Shown here piece after piece: positions 11,111 to 22,795 of a stretch of 64,000 nucleotides of DNA (position 1 is its first letter; the number at the start of each line of letters is the position of its first letter). Below the pieces are notes generated by a model. That model searched no databases. It saw nothing but the letters and a program-made list of their open reading frames with translations, and was not told where the DNA came from. Made by a program: the position numbers and the translations under genes. The stretch comes from Antedon mediterranea (Eukaryota; Echinodermata; Crinoidea; Comatulida; Antedonidae), in the NCBI RefSeq assembly GCF_964355755.1, contig NC_092675.1:6358312-6422311 (forward strand), read 5' to 3'.

Positions 11111-11349
11111 GCTCTTTTACATCATCAATTGTATGCCAACGCAACAAACAGTGGTGGATCCAAGATTTTGAAATAGGGGGAGGGGGGGGGGGGGAATTGA
11201 GAGGGGGGCCAGCTTTGACTCCTCCCCTTTATACAGAGACCACATTGATAAGTCCTGATCTTTAATATTGATTCACAAAGCAGGAACTCCAAACAAAATT
11301 AATTTATCAGTTGAATATTAAAGAGTATTGTTGGTAAATTTGATCTTAC

Positions 11350-11583
11350 CTTGGGCATCTGTAATTAAAGTCTCATAATTAGAACCATCATATCTAACTC
11401 TATGAATGCTGTTTAAACTAACATCAGTCCAGAATATAAAGCCTTGGTTCGGTTCGAAGTCTACCGCAACTGGTTTCAACATTGTCATATTAACATCCAA
11501 TTCTGACCATAAAATTGGTCCACTTTCAGAAAGTTGAGAGGTGCACACATTGCCTTTGTTCAAATCAGCAACAAAAATAATAT
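11350..11583 (-). CDS. YWTD propeller exon 1 (most 5' seen) of LRP-like gene
   Basis: A 234-nt exon, acceptor GTCAAAG (11584-11585), donor GTAAGA (11348-11349), phase 1-1. It encodes IIFVADLNKGNV, then KPVAVDFEPNQGFIFWTDVS and IHRVRYDGSNYETLITDAQ, i.e. the first class B repeats of a propeller. The gene must continue 5' of here, since there is no start codon or signal peptide, but no further exon was recognised before the TRIM gene at 13.3 kb. LDL-receptor relatives are single-pass endocytic or signalling receptors. The sushi module downstream is unusual for them. Confidence 0.85.
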
Positions 11584-11585
11584 CT

Positions 11586-13345
11586 TTGACAAACAAAAAT
11601 GAAATCTTATGATTCTCAACCATTGTGAATATAAGTTTTAATATGGTATAACTAAGCAATTTACTTGAATATATTGTATGATAGAAAGTAAAAAGATTTT
11701 AATTCATCACTTTAGATAAGAGATAATCGGTACACAAAAATCGTAGGTTATCTGCGCAACATGCATGTACATTAAAATACGAGTACAGAAAGTTGATGTA
11801 CTCATATAATAATAAAATAACATAAGATTTCATACAGATTTTCTTTCATTCATACACATTTATTCAGTTATTTGACAATAACCGGGGCCCGCACTAGAAG
11901 CAATAGCTTGTCTCATGAGGGCCCTTACAATAGAGTTGTTTAAAATTAATTTGAAAACAAAATTATGAATTATAATAATTATACAGTATACTATATTAAG
12001 TTTACAGATGAAAGCCCAGCATTAAAGATTAAAAAAGAATTTTGTATAGTATAGTATACCTGTAAGAGCAGTTTTTAATTGAAAAAGAATTAACATCCAA
12101 ACGAATATTAAACAGTGCAACATCTTTTTTAATTCATCCACACTAAATATTATGCCAAATGTTATATTGCTCTTCAACTAATCTACTGTACTGTGTCGCA
12201 TCTACTTCCAAATTGACAAGACATTAAGTTTTGTTGTGATCATTTTATAGGTTATAATTCAATTTGGTCTGTTCAATAATGGAACAATGACACAGGATTT
12301 ACAGCTTAATATAGTTGAAACCTCTATAATTAATCACATATTACTATTAGCAGGATACAATAGTAACATTACATAACTTAAACAATTGTATGCTGAAGTA
12401 CAAGATTTCTATTTAATAAGCTAGACACAAAAAAAAGATGTTTTTAATTAAATACACAGAAATCTTAAACCATTATTATCTACAAATTGTTACAGTTTTC
12501 TATATAGTGAAGTTGTGCTAATATTTTTTTGGATTTTTTGGATTCAGTACAATTAAAGTTAGGTGCAATTTTTTTACCCGGGCCTCATTCTGCCACTATT
12601 TTGAATTTCATACTAAAGCACTAAGCATAGTTACCTATGTTTTGTTTGCCGCACAAATTGAGTTGAAAATGGACCAAACCATACAAATATTTTAATACTT
12701 AATCAATTCTAAATTATATGCACCTGAAAAAAGAAGTTATGTATTTATATTAGTTTATTAAAATACATTAGGACTATGTATTATTATTTTTCCTAATGCT
12801 TGAAGTGCAATTATAATTATTGATTGCAAGGTCCCAATTGAAATACTGTACATTTCTTGAAACTTTTTGGGGTTAATCCTGCTATCAGAATTTCTAATTG
12901 TGCTACATTAAAATAGTTTTTTTTCTTATATAATATATTTCATTGTATTTTATGTTTGTAAACTCTGGGTAAATAACGCTAAATAAACTGAAATTAAATG
13001 AAAATCTAACCTAAAAAATAACAATATTTATAGATTATAAAGTAGTAAAAAGTCTATGGACACCAACAAAGCATTTGTTATGCTACCACCATTTTGTGAC
13101 CAGCAGACAGAAAATTTGTGTTGTACAGCATTGATTATAGATCTCAAATTACTTCTAGATTGAATTGTGGTAAAACATTTGAATCTACAATAAGTTTGAG
13201 TACTTCATTTTTGGGAAGGAAGTATATGGAAATAATTCTGGAGAAAACACTCACACTCATTTTGAGAACATATCCATTAAAAAAAAGATGGAATACACCA
13301 TACTACAGTATTGAATTATTACGCTGTATGATGTCTTTGAAAAGA
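11586..13345. other. AT-rich spacer without recognised exon
   Basis: No coding exon was recognised. The segment 12220-12290 (TTGTTGTGATC, GGTCTGTTCAATAATGGAAC) is similar to 20380-20440. This shows that the spacer was part of the block duplicated together with TRIM copy 1, and that 9.4-12.2 kb is missing from the second copy. Confidence 0.5.
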
Positions 13346-13348
13346 AAT

Positions 13349-14518
13349 TCACCACCCACCACCATAATATTGTTGTTGCTTTTTGTTTTTATGTGTTATC
13401 ATTAGGGATTGAATAGTTCCAATTGAACTGGCATTTGCAGTTAATGAATTATTTTCTTGGAAATTAAATAATATTGATGATTGGCTTCGTTGTTGATCTT
13501 GGTAATGATATCCAGGATATGACCTACGTTGGTCGTATTGGCAATTACCAATCATTTTGCTAGCTTCGTTCATAATTTTACTGCCATCAAATAATGCTGC
13601 ACTAGGTTGAGGTGCTTTGACTAATGTGTCAACGAACAATGATGTATTCTGCAGTTGCTTTATTTTGTCTTCTTTAGCTTTTTTTTCCTTCTGACGACAT
13701 TCTGAAGTTTGTTGATATTGTTTATTTAGGTCATCCAACAAGAGTTGTGTGGCCTGAATAATTTTCTTATGAAGGATTTCAGCATGTTGTTTTAATAGAG
13801 CTTGGCATTGCTTTACCGACTGATTCTGTTTCTCTGTATCGAGGTTGTGTTGTTCCAATTCTGCCTTTAGTTCCTTCTCTTTAGTGGAACAACTAGACAA
13901 GATGTTATTTGCTTTATCTTTAAATTCTTCAAATGCTGCATCAAGCTCTTGTAAAACATGCCCTTTGTGAGTAACAACAGTGCATTTCATACAAACTGGT
14001 TGGTCGCAAGTGGCACAGTAAAACTCAACAGCAACACTTGTGTGTTTTGGACACAAAACTGGCTTTGCTGCAGTGCGTTCTTTTGCATCCATGGACATAT
14101 ACTGGTTCAATGACATCACGGTATGATCTCGAAGAGACGGAATTTTGCAGTGATTTTCACCACACTGGCTGCAAAGATATGAAGAACACTCCATACAGTG
14201 TGCAGCAGCTACTTTATTACACATAACACAACGTTTCTCACTTGCTACATTTTCTTTCTTTTCTTTAGTGTACTCCAGTAGTTGGTTGATGAAATAACTT
14301 GATGGTAGGCCAACCACACCGTTACTTGGTACTTTGAACTTTTGACGGCACATTGGGCATGTTAACTTACCACCACTTTTCTCTACCCAATTTTGAATAC
14401 ACTTCAAGCAAAATGAGTGGTGACAGCCTAGTGTTTTAGGGGTTTGAAATACCTCATGGCATATGGAACACAAAAGAACTTTTTCATTGATATCGTTGAT
14501 TACTTTAGCGGCAGCCAT
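13349..14518 (-). CDS. TRIM (RBCC) E3 ligase-like protein, copy 1
   Basis: A 389-residue uninterrupted ORF. A C3HC4 RING spans residues 17-57 (C17, C20, C32, H34, C37, C40, C54, C57), a B-box 1 about 97-132, a B-box 2 about 156-187 (CPKH...FYC..C..PVC..C...HKGH) and a lysine/glutamine-rich coiled coil about 190-300. The motif DTLVKAPQPSAALFD, shared by all five copies, follows. The C-terminus carries a short conserved tail (FNFQENNSLT...IGTIQS) with no SPRY or NHL domain, so this is an RBCC-only TRIM. RING-TRIM proteins transfer ubiquitin and dimerise through the coiled coil; that is family knowledge. The ATG is supported by an in-frame TGA 15 bases upstream. A TTTTTAG acceptor-like site about 55 bases upstream suggests an intron in the 5' UTR. 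Confidence 0.93.
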   Translation of the reverse strand: MAAAKVINDINEKVLLCSICHEVFQTPKTLGCHHSFCLKCIQNWVEKSGGKLTCPMCRQKFKVPSNGVVGLPSSYFINQLLEYTKEKKENVASEKRCVMCNKVAAAHCMECSSYLCSQCGENHCKIPSLRDHTVMSLNQYMSMDAKERTAAKPVLCPKHTSVAVEFYCATCDQPVCMKCTVVTHKGHVLQELDAAFEEFKDKANNILSSCSTKEKELKAELEQHNLDTEKQNQSVKQCQALLKQHAEILHKKIIQATQLLLDDLNKQYQQTSECRQKEKKAKEDKIKQLQNTSLFVDTLVKAPQPSAALFDGSKIMNEASKMIGNCQYDQRRSYPGYHYQDQQRSQSSILFNFQENNSLTANASSIGTIQSLMITHKNKKQQQYYGGGW

Positions 14519-14576
14519 TGTTGTTTTTTCTCATGTGTCTTCGTCATTAAACAGGAACCACTAAAAAGTAATTAAA

Positions 14577-17500
14577 TATAAGTTAGGGTGTGTCGAAAGC
14601 GAAGACCTCGAAAGCGAAGATCGAAGACCGAAGACCTCGAAAGCGAAGACCCTACGAAATGGTAGTGTGCACAAAATCCGACCAAAATCATACAAAATCG
14701 TGATAACACCTTGAATTTACAGATCCTGAAAAAATATTTCAATTTTAATCGTTATATTATAAAAAATCATGACTTTATCTATGAACAAGCTCACGTGTTT
14801 TCGCCAATGGAGTTAATGTGATATAGTTTTACGAAATACGAACAAACACATCGCGCTATTTGCAAGGCGACGGACGCACAAGAAGGACCTCGCACATGAA
14901 ATGTCACTTGTTCCGATAACAATTTAAAATCATAGCCAATTGTTTATAAGTATAGAAATAAACTACAGTAAGTAAATTGTAAGAAGTAAAGGATGGCGGT
15001 AGGCCCGGTATTTAGGTTTATTTTAGAGCCTATAGGCCTATAAAAAGTGTCCGTATCATAGATTTTACACTTGCTTTTAAATGTTAGGTACAGAGATCTT
15101 TTTTGCATTTAAATATGTTGCTATGTGTTTTTTATCTATAATATTTGCCTATTGTTTATTAATATCTAAATGTATGAATAAATACAATAAGATATTCATT
15201 TTCCTGTATTGTATTTAAACTTTTACATTTTCCCATTGTAACTATTGCTATTTTACTTAATCGCCAGTTTCAAAATGTTTTCTAATGTATTCATAATAGA
15301 CAAATAATAGGGCCTATATCAGTATCAGAATATTTAGTGTGGTTGGAGAAGCGACAGATGATGTAAAGAAAAATGTAAATTTTTTTTGGTTAATGAAATA
15401 TTCAATTTCCTTTTTTGGAAAATAAATATTTCATTAACCAACGTATGAACCACTAAACAAAAAAAATTCTGCCGCAACGTATCGTTGGCGCGCGCAACAG
15501 AAAATCTATCTGTCTATCTTCTATCTATTTTGCATCCCTTCTTACGATCGAGAATCATGATGAACGTAATAAAGCAGAAATGGTGTTGAACACATCGGTT
15601 CCCACTTGTGATGACACGCAACGTTATTTTCTTACGGCGCACTTTGCGTCGATCTGAAAACCAATTTCAGCTCTTAATATATTTCCCGGGCCAATGACAG
15701 TTCGTCCCAATAGCTTACCGTGAACTAACGGAACTTTATTTTATATCTTTGTATTGTCAAAGTAAAAAATAATACTGTATTCAAATTATGATTTGACAAA
15801 AGGCTAATACTGTAGAACGAACGATAGACATCACACTCTGAAAATTTGTCTTGATCGTTAACCCGTTATAATAGTATAATTCTGTTAGATTTGTTTGTAT
15901 TAGTGTCAATTCTATATTTAAATGGTCAACAACCGGTAACCGGTTTCTTAATTAAAATTTTATGTTTTCTTTTGTTAATGGACACTCATGGCAGGGATGC
16001 AAACATTTAGAAGCGGGACGTCGACAATCTGTTGAAAATCGGGAGACTGTTGAGTAGTCGTCTCAACCACAAGCCTGTGAGATAGAAGGTTGGGGGTTAG
16101 AGTGGTTAAGCCCGATAAACATTCACCATCACTTAATAAAGATTTATAGAGAGTATCTCTTTTTGTATTCACCACGGGCAATGCTTGAAAACAAAAGTCA
16201 GTTTTTTATTTGATGATGAGGAAAATTGTGGTTGGCGGGACTGGAACTTCATTAAACTAATCTTTTGACAGTGTCGGTAAACGTAATACCGATATGAATA
16301 AACACCCGTTTTAATATTGAAAAATAAATTAAACGTGAACACACTATTGTCACTAATCACATTGCAACCGTAACAAAATCGGCAACTTGTAAGGGAATAT
16401 TTTTTATTTCAATCTTTGTTTTGAATGGCTTTTGTCTTTGTGAACGTTGACATAATGGCATAATTATTCGGAATTATGGAAGCCGTGAAACAGATGATAT
16501 GTCGCAGGAAACAACCGATTTATAACCAAAATTTGCAGAACGCTGATGCCTATATCGTTCATTCTTTTTACTTCTTGTCAAATCATAATTTGAATATATT
16601 CTGCCAAATTTGGCCCGGGAAATATTTTAAGAGCTGGAATTAGTTTCCAGATCAACGCAAAGTGCGCCTTAAGAACAAACTTGCGTGTCATCATAAGTGG
16701 GAACCGACGTGTTCAACACCGACTGCTTTACGTTCATCATGATTCTCGATCGTAAGAGGGGATGCAAAAATAGATAGAAGAGTATTTTCTTATGTTGCGC
16801 GCGCGTCAATACGATACGTTGCGGTAGGATGTTTTCGTTTAGTAGTTCATACGTTGGTTAATGAAATATTTATTTTACATTTTTCTTCTTTACATAGTAC
16901 TGTCGCTTCACCAACCACACTAACCGATACTGATAATATTATTTGTCCATTATGAATACATTAGAAAAACATTTTTAAACTGGCGAATAATTAAATCAGT
17001 AATACTGTAGTATTGGGTACAATGGGGAAAATGTACAAGTTTAAAATACTATACAGAATAACTAAAGGAAAATAAATATCTTATTGTATTTATTCATACA
17101 TTTAGACAATAGGCAAATATTATAGATAATAAACATACATCAACATAATAATATTTAAATGCAAAAAAAAGATCTCTAAGTTGTATTCACGCGTACGTAT
17201 AACATTTTTAAAAACAAGTGTAAAATCTATGATACGGACACTTTTTATAGGTCTATAGGCTCTAAAATTAGGCTAAATAAGCATATGGCCATCCTTTACC
17301 TCTTCTTTAATTAATTTACTTTACTGTAGTTTATTTCTATACTTTTCTATACAGTTGGCTATGGCTTTAAATTGTAGGCGACGTGTGCTACAATACAAAG
17401 TTATCGGAAAAAATGACATTTAATATTGCATTCAATTCGAGGTCCTTCTTGTGTGTCCGTCGCCTTGCAAATAGAGCGATGTGTTTGTTCGTAAAACTAT

Positions 17501-17739
17501 ATCACATATTAACTCCATCGGCGAAAACACGTGAGCTTGTTCATAGATAAAGTCATGTTTTTTGATAACATAACGATTAAAATCGAAATATTTTTTTAGA
17601 ATCTGTAAATTCAAGGTGTTATCATCGATTTTGGTCGGATTTTGTGCACACTACCATTTCGTAGGGTCTACGCTTTCGATGTCTTCGGTCTTCGATCTTT
17701 GCTTTCAAGGTCTTCGCTTTCGACACACCCTATAAGTTA
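14577..17739. mobile_element. 3.1-kb foldback element, MULE-like, with 9-bp target duplication
   Basis: The element 14586-17730 begins GGGTGTGTCG and ends CGACACACCC. It is flanked by identical TATAAGTTA (14577-14585 and 17731-17739). The arms are long inverted repeats of about 1.2 kb (14586-15805 against 16560-17730), for example TAGTGTGCACAAAAT with its complement, and GATCGAGAATCATGATGAAC with GTTCATCATGATTCTCGATC. A unique spacer of about 750 bp lies between them. The first 130 bp are made of CGAAAGCGAAGA repeats. A 9-bp duplication with long inverted repeats fits Mutator-like or Foldback elements. No transposase frame was found. It splits the 5' flank of TRIM copy 1. Confidence 0.88.
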
Positions 17740-17867
17740 TGGGGTTTGTTGGTTGAACATATGACAGCATTTTTTAGATGGCCATGATTTTCTTTAGGGG
17801 TCATTATTTACAAATAGCAAATAATATATCTATATGCAAGATGAGGGCATATTAATTTGATGCTGAG

Positions 17868-17965
17868 AGTTTTATCCAATCGAGTTTGAACAATACCATG
17901 ATTGGGCTTAATACCATGCTTGGTATTAAGACATCTGCACATCAAGCAGAAGGTTCCATTATGAA
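17868..17965 (+). mobile_element. fragment of the tRNA-headed SINE
   Basis: The segment TCCAATCGAGTTTGAACAAT followed by ACCATGAT and GACATCTGCACATCAAGCAG matches, in opposite orientation, the head region at 10235-10320. It has a duplicated TACCATG/GGTATTAAG insertion, so the cloverleaf is broken. Confidence 0.6.
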
Positions 17966-18054
17966 ATGATGAAATGGGGTCTCACTCAGGAAACCAGAGG
18001 TTTGTATTGTATGATAAAGAACCAACATTTATTGCTATAAAAAAATAATTAGAA

Positions 18055-18650
18055 GTAATTTTAGAAAGGGGTGACTGAACTCCTTAAAGCCCATGACCGG
18101 CTGGTGTTCCCTCCTCCCTCTCCCACCTGTGCCTCAATATTCCATCTGGCCCGCAACATTATTTAGTAAATTACAATCTGGCCCCGGTGTAGAAAACTGT
18201 TGAGAACCGTCCCTGTGAGATATTTATTATGAAATAGGCCTAGCCTAAACTAGCCTATATAGTTACTACTAGCCTAGGCTAGGCTTAGCCTACTACATAC
18301 TGCCTAGGCCTAAAATATTACAATTTTCACCTCTTAAATTGAACTTACAAATATTCAATCTAACCTCATACTTGTAATTAATTATACAATAAACTACAAA
18401 AATAAATATTAGCAATTATTTACGAAATAATTGAGCAGCAGGTGCCTTTTCTTTCCAAATTCCAAAATTGAACTTAAGTTGGAAAATCCCATTTATGACA
18501 TCACTCTCATCCCCATTCATGCATGTTAGCAGGTGGTTGGTCAATTTTAGTTTAGGCTCCATTGAGACAAATGATTGATTCAATTTATTACCAATTCCCT
18601 GTAACTGAACATTTGAATGAGTTAAAAATCATTTATGCATCTATATTGTT
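18055..18650 (-). promoter_or_regulatory. TRIM upstream block conserved between copies (copy 1 example)
   Basis: This stretch matches 34495-35100 (upstream of copy 3) and, interrupted by insertions, 24130-24423 plus 32138-32260 (upstream of copy 2). Shared landmarks are GAAAGGGGT-ACTGAACT, a cluster of AGGCCTA words, TACGAAATAATTGAGCA and TGACATCACT (18496-18505, 32139-32148, 34872-34881). TGACATCA resembles a CRE/AP-1 core. Conservation between tandem copies is expected from recent duplication, so a promoter role is only a suggestion. It lies about 3.5 kb from the copy 1 ATG because of the foldback insertion. Confidence 0.4.
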
Positions 18651-19139
18651 TATTTTTTATTATTTTAAACAATTATAATTCTTCTTTAAACAAAAATCAT
18701 TTATTGTGATTTGTTTACTTTTCTGTACTATAGATATAATCATGATATAAAAATCATGGTTTTTGTCAACACTTTCAATTTTCTAAACTCTGTAAAAAAA
18801 AACAACAATTCTCCTTTCTCAGTCTTTCACAATGGTGTCACATTTGTGGGAAAACAAATCTTAAAACTATTTAGAACTAAAAAGCATTTACCTATTATTT
18901 ACTTTCTAAACTGACTCACTTTTAGTTTATAAACTTAATTAAAATAATTGTGATGTGATCTTCCTTGTATACAAATTGTCAGTTCATTAGACTGTGCATT
19001 TAAATTTTCAGTATACAGTATTAACAATAACATTTATATTTTTTTGTGATTATTTTTTGAGACTTTGATCTGGAAAAACACTAGTCTAAGAAACAATCAT
19101 TTATTAAAAGAAAATCATTGTAAGAGAAAAAATCTACAG

Positions 19140-20345
19140 ATATTAAATAAAATGGTTAGATTGTTTTATAATAAATATTAAATATATTGTTAGACCATTC
19201 ACTGGCTGCAACATGGATTTTATTTATGTTATAATCTATTATAGAAACATATTTTATCATAAAGATATATTTCTATATTAAAAAGGGAAAGAATATTTTA
19301 AAAGAAAATGTTGTTTTTTAGATATCAATTCCAGTCACATATATCGGAGCATAAAAATCTATTAGTTTTAATAAATTATGAAGCTACTGTAGCATGGAAG
19401 TGTTTTTTTTAGATTATCAATTACTGTAACAGATTTATGCAAAAAAACTCAATACAACTGAAAACAGGCTTAGTATATATACAGTATATAGTTCTGTTGC
19501 AAAATGACACAGAGTGTTTGAATTGTTGATAACAAAATCAAACATTTAATTTATCGGATTTAAAAACTTTACCTAGCACAAAGTAAATCATATAATCTAA
19601 CAGTGGTGTATGATACACAAAGATCAGACTTTATAAAGTAAACAAATGAGTCTGATATTCTATTATTGTATATTTGAGGAAGGATCGAGGAGGGGGGTGA
19701 TGGGTTAAATTAATATTTTATTCAATCTCTAAAGCATCATATCTAACCTTTAGGGTAAACAGCAATCCCATTAGGCCAGACAAATCAGTTGTTACAAATG
19801 ACCAGACCAGATCTAAACCATCAAGATCAGATCGCTCTATCTTTGCATCACTACCGCAATCAGTCCAAAACAGAAGCCTGTATAAGAATATAAACAAATA
19901 TTTAAAATACTTTTTAAATCTTTAAATGACAGCACTCTATTTTTAAGTAAAATATTAATTGTTCATTGTATGGGTTAACATCAGTTCTTAAGCATAGACA
20001 AAAAATACCATTTAGAGAAAAAAATTCCCCTTCCTTCACTACTAAATTTATCTGAGCGTAGCCTATATGCATTTCATTTCACAAAGATAAAGTACAGATG
20101 TATGTATACTTTTGTGTAATGTTTGAACTTTGACTGTTAATACAGTAGTTAATACTAAATAACGATTTTAGTTTTATTATTTCAGGTCAAATAATAATAT
20201 TTTTAATAATTATACTTTTGAAAAGCTGACATTCAAGGTCTATCCAAGTTGTGTTCAGTATTGTTACAGTAGTTACTGAACTAAAAAAATATAATACAAA
20301 TATTAATAGCAAAAAAAAAAAAATCACATACCCATGAAAGTTTGG
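19140..20345 (-). repeat. segmental duplicate of LRP-like gene introns and exon
   Basis: Collinear with 7540-9400: the TGGCTGCAACATGGATTT block (19202), TTTATAAAG...AATGAGTCTGATA (19630), the YWTD exon relic and the CCCATGAAAG that marks the donor of the exon at 9395 (20331). Beyond that the similarity jumps to 12.2 kb and runs into TRIM copy 2. The duplicate therefore lacks about 2.8 kb. Confidence 0.75.
19747..19877 (-). pseudogene. decayed duplicate of YWTD exon 3
   Basis: On the minus strand [20 protein letters not shown] matches the exon at 8517-8644 with a W-to-C change in the WTDWG box. A frameshift near 19800 then turns the rest into an unrelated frame. The splice sites remain recognisable (acceptor TATACAG, donor GTTAGA). 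No flanking partner exon survives apart from the splice edge of exon 2 at 20331. Confidence 0.82.
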
Positions 20346-20521
20346 AAACAGATCTGTCACATCTCTCCTTCCATAATGAAAGATATTGTTTTGTTGCGAT
20401 CCTCTTAATAGGTTGTTATTAAATTTTGTCTGTACAATGTTAGAGCAATTCTTGTAGTAACTTTTCTAATATCACCACATTACTTCCAGTAGGGAACAAT
20501 ATCCTTGTAGTAAAATTTTAA

Positions 20522-20832
20522 TTAAAAGATATATTGTCCCCCTGAAAAATAATTTTTTAAACTTTTGTTGAATATGCCATTTTGGTGTCACATCAAACAA
20601 AAATTGGATCGAAAAAAAAAAAGAGTTACCTGAAAAAACTGGAATTGAAAGCAAAAAATTTTTGGTTGAATTTAACCATTTATTATGCTATTTTATAAGT
20701 GAAAACATTATTTTTTTTCGTTTTTTTTTCTACGGAAGTGATTAACTTTATAAAAACTACAAAATAACCTATTCAAAGTCTGATATAATTAATTTTCATT
20801 TTCCATGTTTTTGGGGGGCAATACATTTTTAA
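20522..20832. mobile_element. MITE with ATTGTCCC-type ends
   Basis: The left end TTAAAAGATATATTGTCCCC and the right end GGGGGGCAATACATTTTTAA are inverted repeats. The same terminal type (TTTAAAGATGTATTGTCCCT) bounds a larger element at 56592-57155. It is AT-rich inside, without coding capacity. Confidence 0.6.
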
Positions 20833-21449
20833 GTTATCGCATTACTACATATATACAACAAAATAGACAATCGAGGATTGCATTTTTTATGTAAAATAAT
20901 AATAATCTTCTGAGTGGTCATGCTGCATGATTTGTATATTGGATTGTGTTTTAGGCATAAATCTATTAAACTGACAATTTATTAATTCTGTGACGTGTGA
21001 CTGAACATTTGAATGAAATTAACTAAAATACAAAATGTTTTTTAATATGACATTATTAGACACAAACCAACTGTTCAAAATGCAATTTCTATTTATTATT
21101 TATGTATCCATGGCAAAAACACACAAACCAAGCAATTTATGCTATTTATTTCCAATTAAATTATTATCATCATAAATGATAGTTAAAAATAACTTATATT
21201 CTATTATATTATATTTCTTCTACATTTTAATTTAAAATATTTGATTTAATAATATATACTTATTAGTATTCTAATATAAATGCCAATTACTATTTTTTAC
21301 TTTTAAAATGTTCACGTATTTGATTTGTTTAAATCTAAGCACAGGAACTTTTAAAAATAGTTGTTTTTTTTTTTTGGTTTTTACCAATAACTTTTACTTT
21401 ATGTCCAATTGGTAAAATTACTCAAAAGTATAATAGTGTATTGTTAATG

Positions 21450-22589
21450 TTAAAAGGGTTGCTGTACAACAGTTCCAATTTTAGTGGCATTTGCAGTAAG
21501 CTGAGCATTTTTTTGAAAAGAAAATATTGTACCTGAAGTGACAACAGCCTCTGGTATGTTTCGGAAGGAAATGACATTTCTTTGTCGCTTGGAAGGTGGT
21601 CCTCTACTAGACTGCCTTTCATTCATTATTTTCCTAGCCTCATTCATAATTTTACTGGCATCAAATAAAGCTGCACTAGGCTGAGGTGCTTTGACTAATG
21701 TGTCAACAAACAACGAGGCATTCTGCAGCTGTTCTATTTTGCTTTCTGTATCTATTTTTTCTTTCTGTCGCTTAGCTGTAACTATCTTATATTGTGTTGT
21801 CAGGTCATCCAACAACACTTTCTCAGCATCATCAATCATCTGATGCAGGTTTTTAGTATGCTGTTTCACTTCAGTTATACATTTTTTCACAGATTCTTTC
21901 CGTGCCTCTTTTTCAGTAACATGCTTTAGTAACTCACTCTTCATTTCATTCTCGTGGGTTGAAAAACCAGATAAGATTTCATTGGCGTCTCTTTTGAATT
22001 CTTCAAATGCTGTATCAAGCTCTTGTAAATTATGCCCTTTATGAGTGACAACAGTGCATTTCATGCAGACGGGTACAGAACAGGTGCCACAGTAAAACTC
22101 AACAGCAACACTTGTGTGTTTTGGACACATAACAGGCTTTGCTGCAGTGCGTTCTTTTGCATCCATGGACATATACTGGTTTAATGACATCACAGTATGG
22201 TCACAACAAGAAGGAATCTTGCAATGATTTTCAGAACACTGGCTGCAAAGATATGCTGAACACTCCATACAGTGTGCAGTAGCTTCCTTATTACACATAA
22301 CACAACGTTTCTCACTTGCTACATTTTCTTTTGTTTCTTTAGTGTACTCAAGTAGTTGGTTGATGAAATAACTTGATGGTAGGCCCCCCACACCATTACT
22401 TGGTAATTTAAACTGTTGACGGCACATTGGGCATGTTAACTTACCACCACTTCTCTCTACCCAATTTTGAATACACTTCAAGCAAAATGAGTGCTGACAG
22501 CCTAGTGTTTTAGGAGTTTGAAATACCTCATGGCATACGGAACACAAAAGAACTTTTTCATTAATATCGTTGATTACTTTAGCAGCCAT
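21450..22589 (-). CDS. TRIM (RBCC) E3 ligase-like protein, copy 2
   Basis: 379 residues, one residue shorter at the N-terminus than copy 1 (MAAK start). RING cysteines begin at C16 (CSVCHEVF...CPMC), B-box 1 at about residue 96 and B-box 2 at about 155-186, all ligands present. The coiled-coil half diverges strongly from copy 1 while DTLVKAPQPSAALFD is unchanged. The linker is short and basic (SSRGPPSKRQRN), and the tail reads FSFQKNAQLTANATKIGT then VVQQPF. GCCAKRQR-type basic clusters can act in nuclear import, but that is speculation. It sits in the duplicated LRP-TRIM block. Confidence 0.93.
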   Translation of the reverse strand: MAAKVINDINEKVLLCSVCHEVFQTPKTLGCQHSFCLKCIQNWVERSGGKLTCPMCRQQFKLPSNGVGGLPSSYFINQLLEYTKETKENVASEKRCVMCNKEATAHCMECSAYLCSQCSENHCKIPSCCDHTVMSLNQYMSMDAKERTAAKPVMCPKHTSVAVEFYCGTCSVPVCMKCTVVTHKGHNLQELDTAFEEFKRDANEILSGFSTHENEMKSELLKHVTEKEARKESVKKCITEVKQHTKNLHQMIDDAEKVLLDDLTTQYKIVTAKRQKEKIDTESKIEQLQNASLFVDTLVKAPQPSAALFDASKIMNEARKIMNERQSSRGPPSKRQRNVISFRNIPEAVVTSGTIFSFQKNAQLTANATKIGTVVQQPF

Positions 22590-22795
22590 TGTTGTTGTTG
22601 TTTTTTCTTGCGTCTTTGCACTAAACTGGTAACTCTAAAAAAGTAATGAAATGTTTAGTGCTTGTTGGGTGAATGTGTGTGGCATTTATCAGTCTAAAAA
22701 TGCCTGTGTGTTGTGTCATCATTTACACAATGCAAAGAGTGATATTTGACCTAAAAACGAATTAGGTTTGGCTAAAACTCTAATCATTGTACTTA

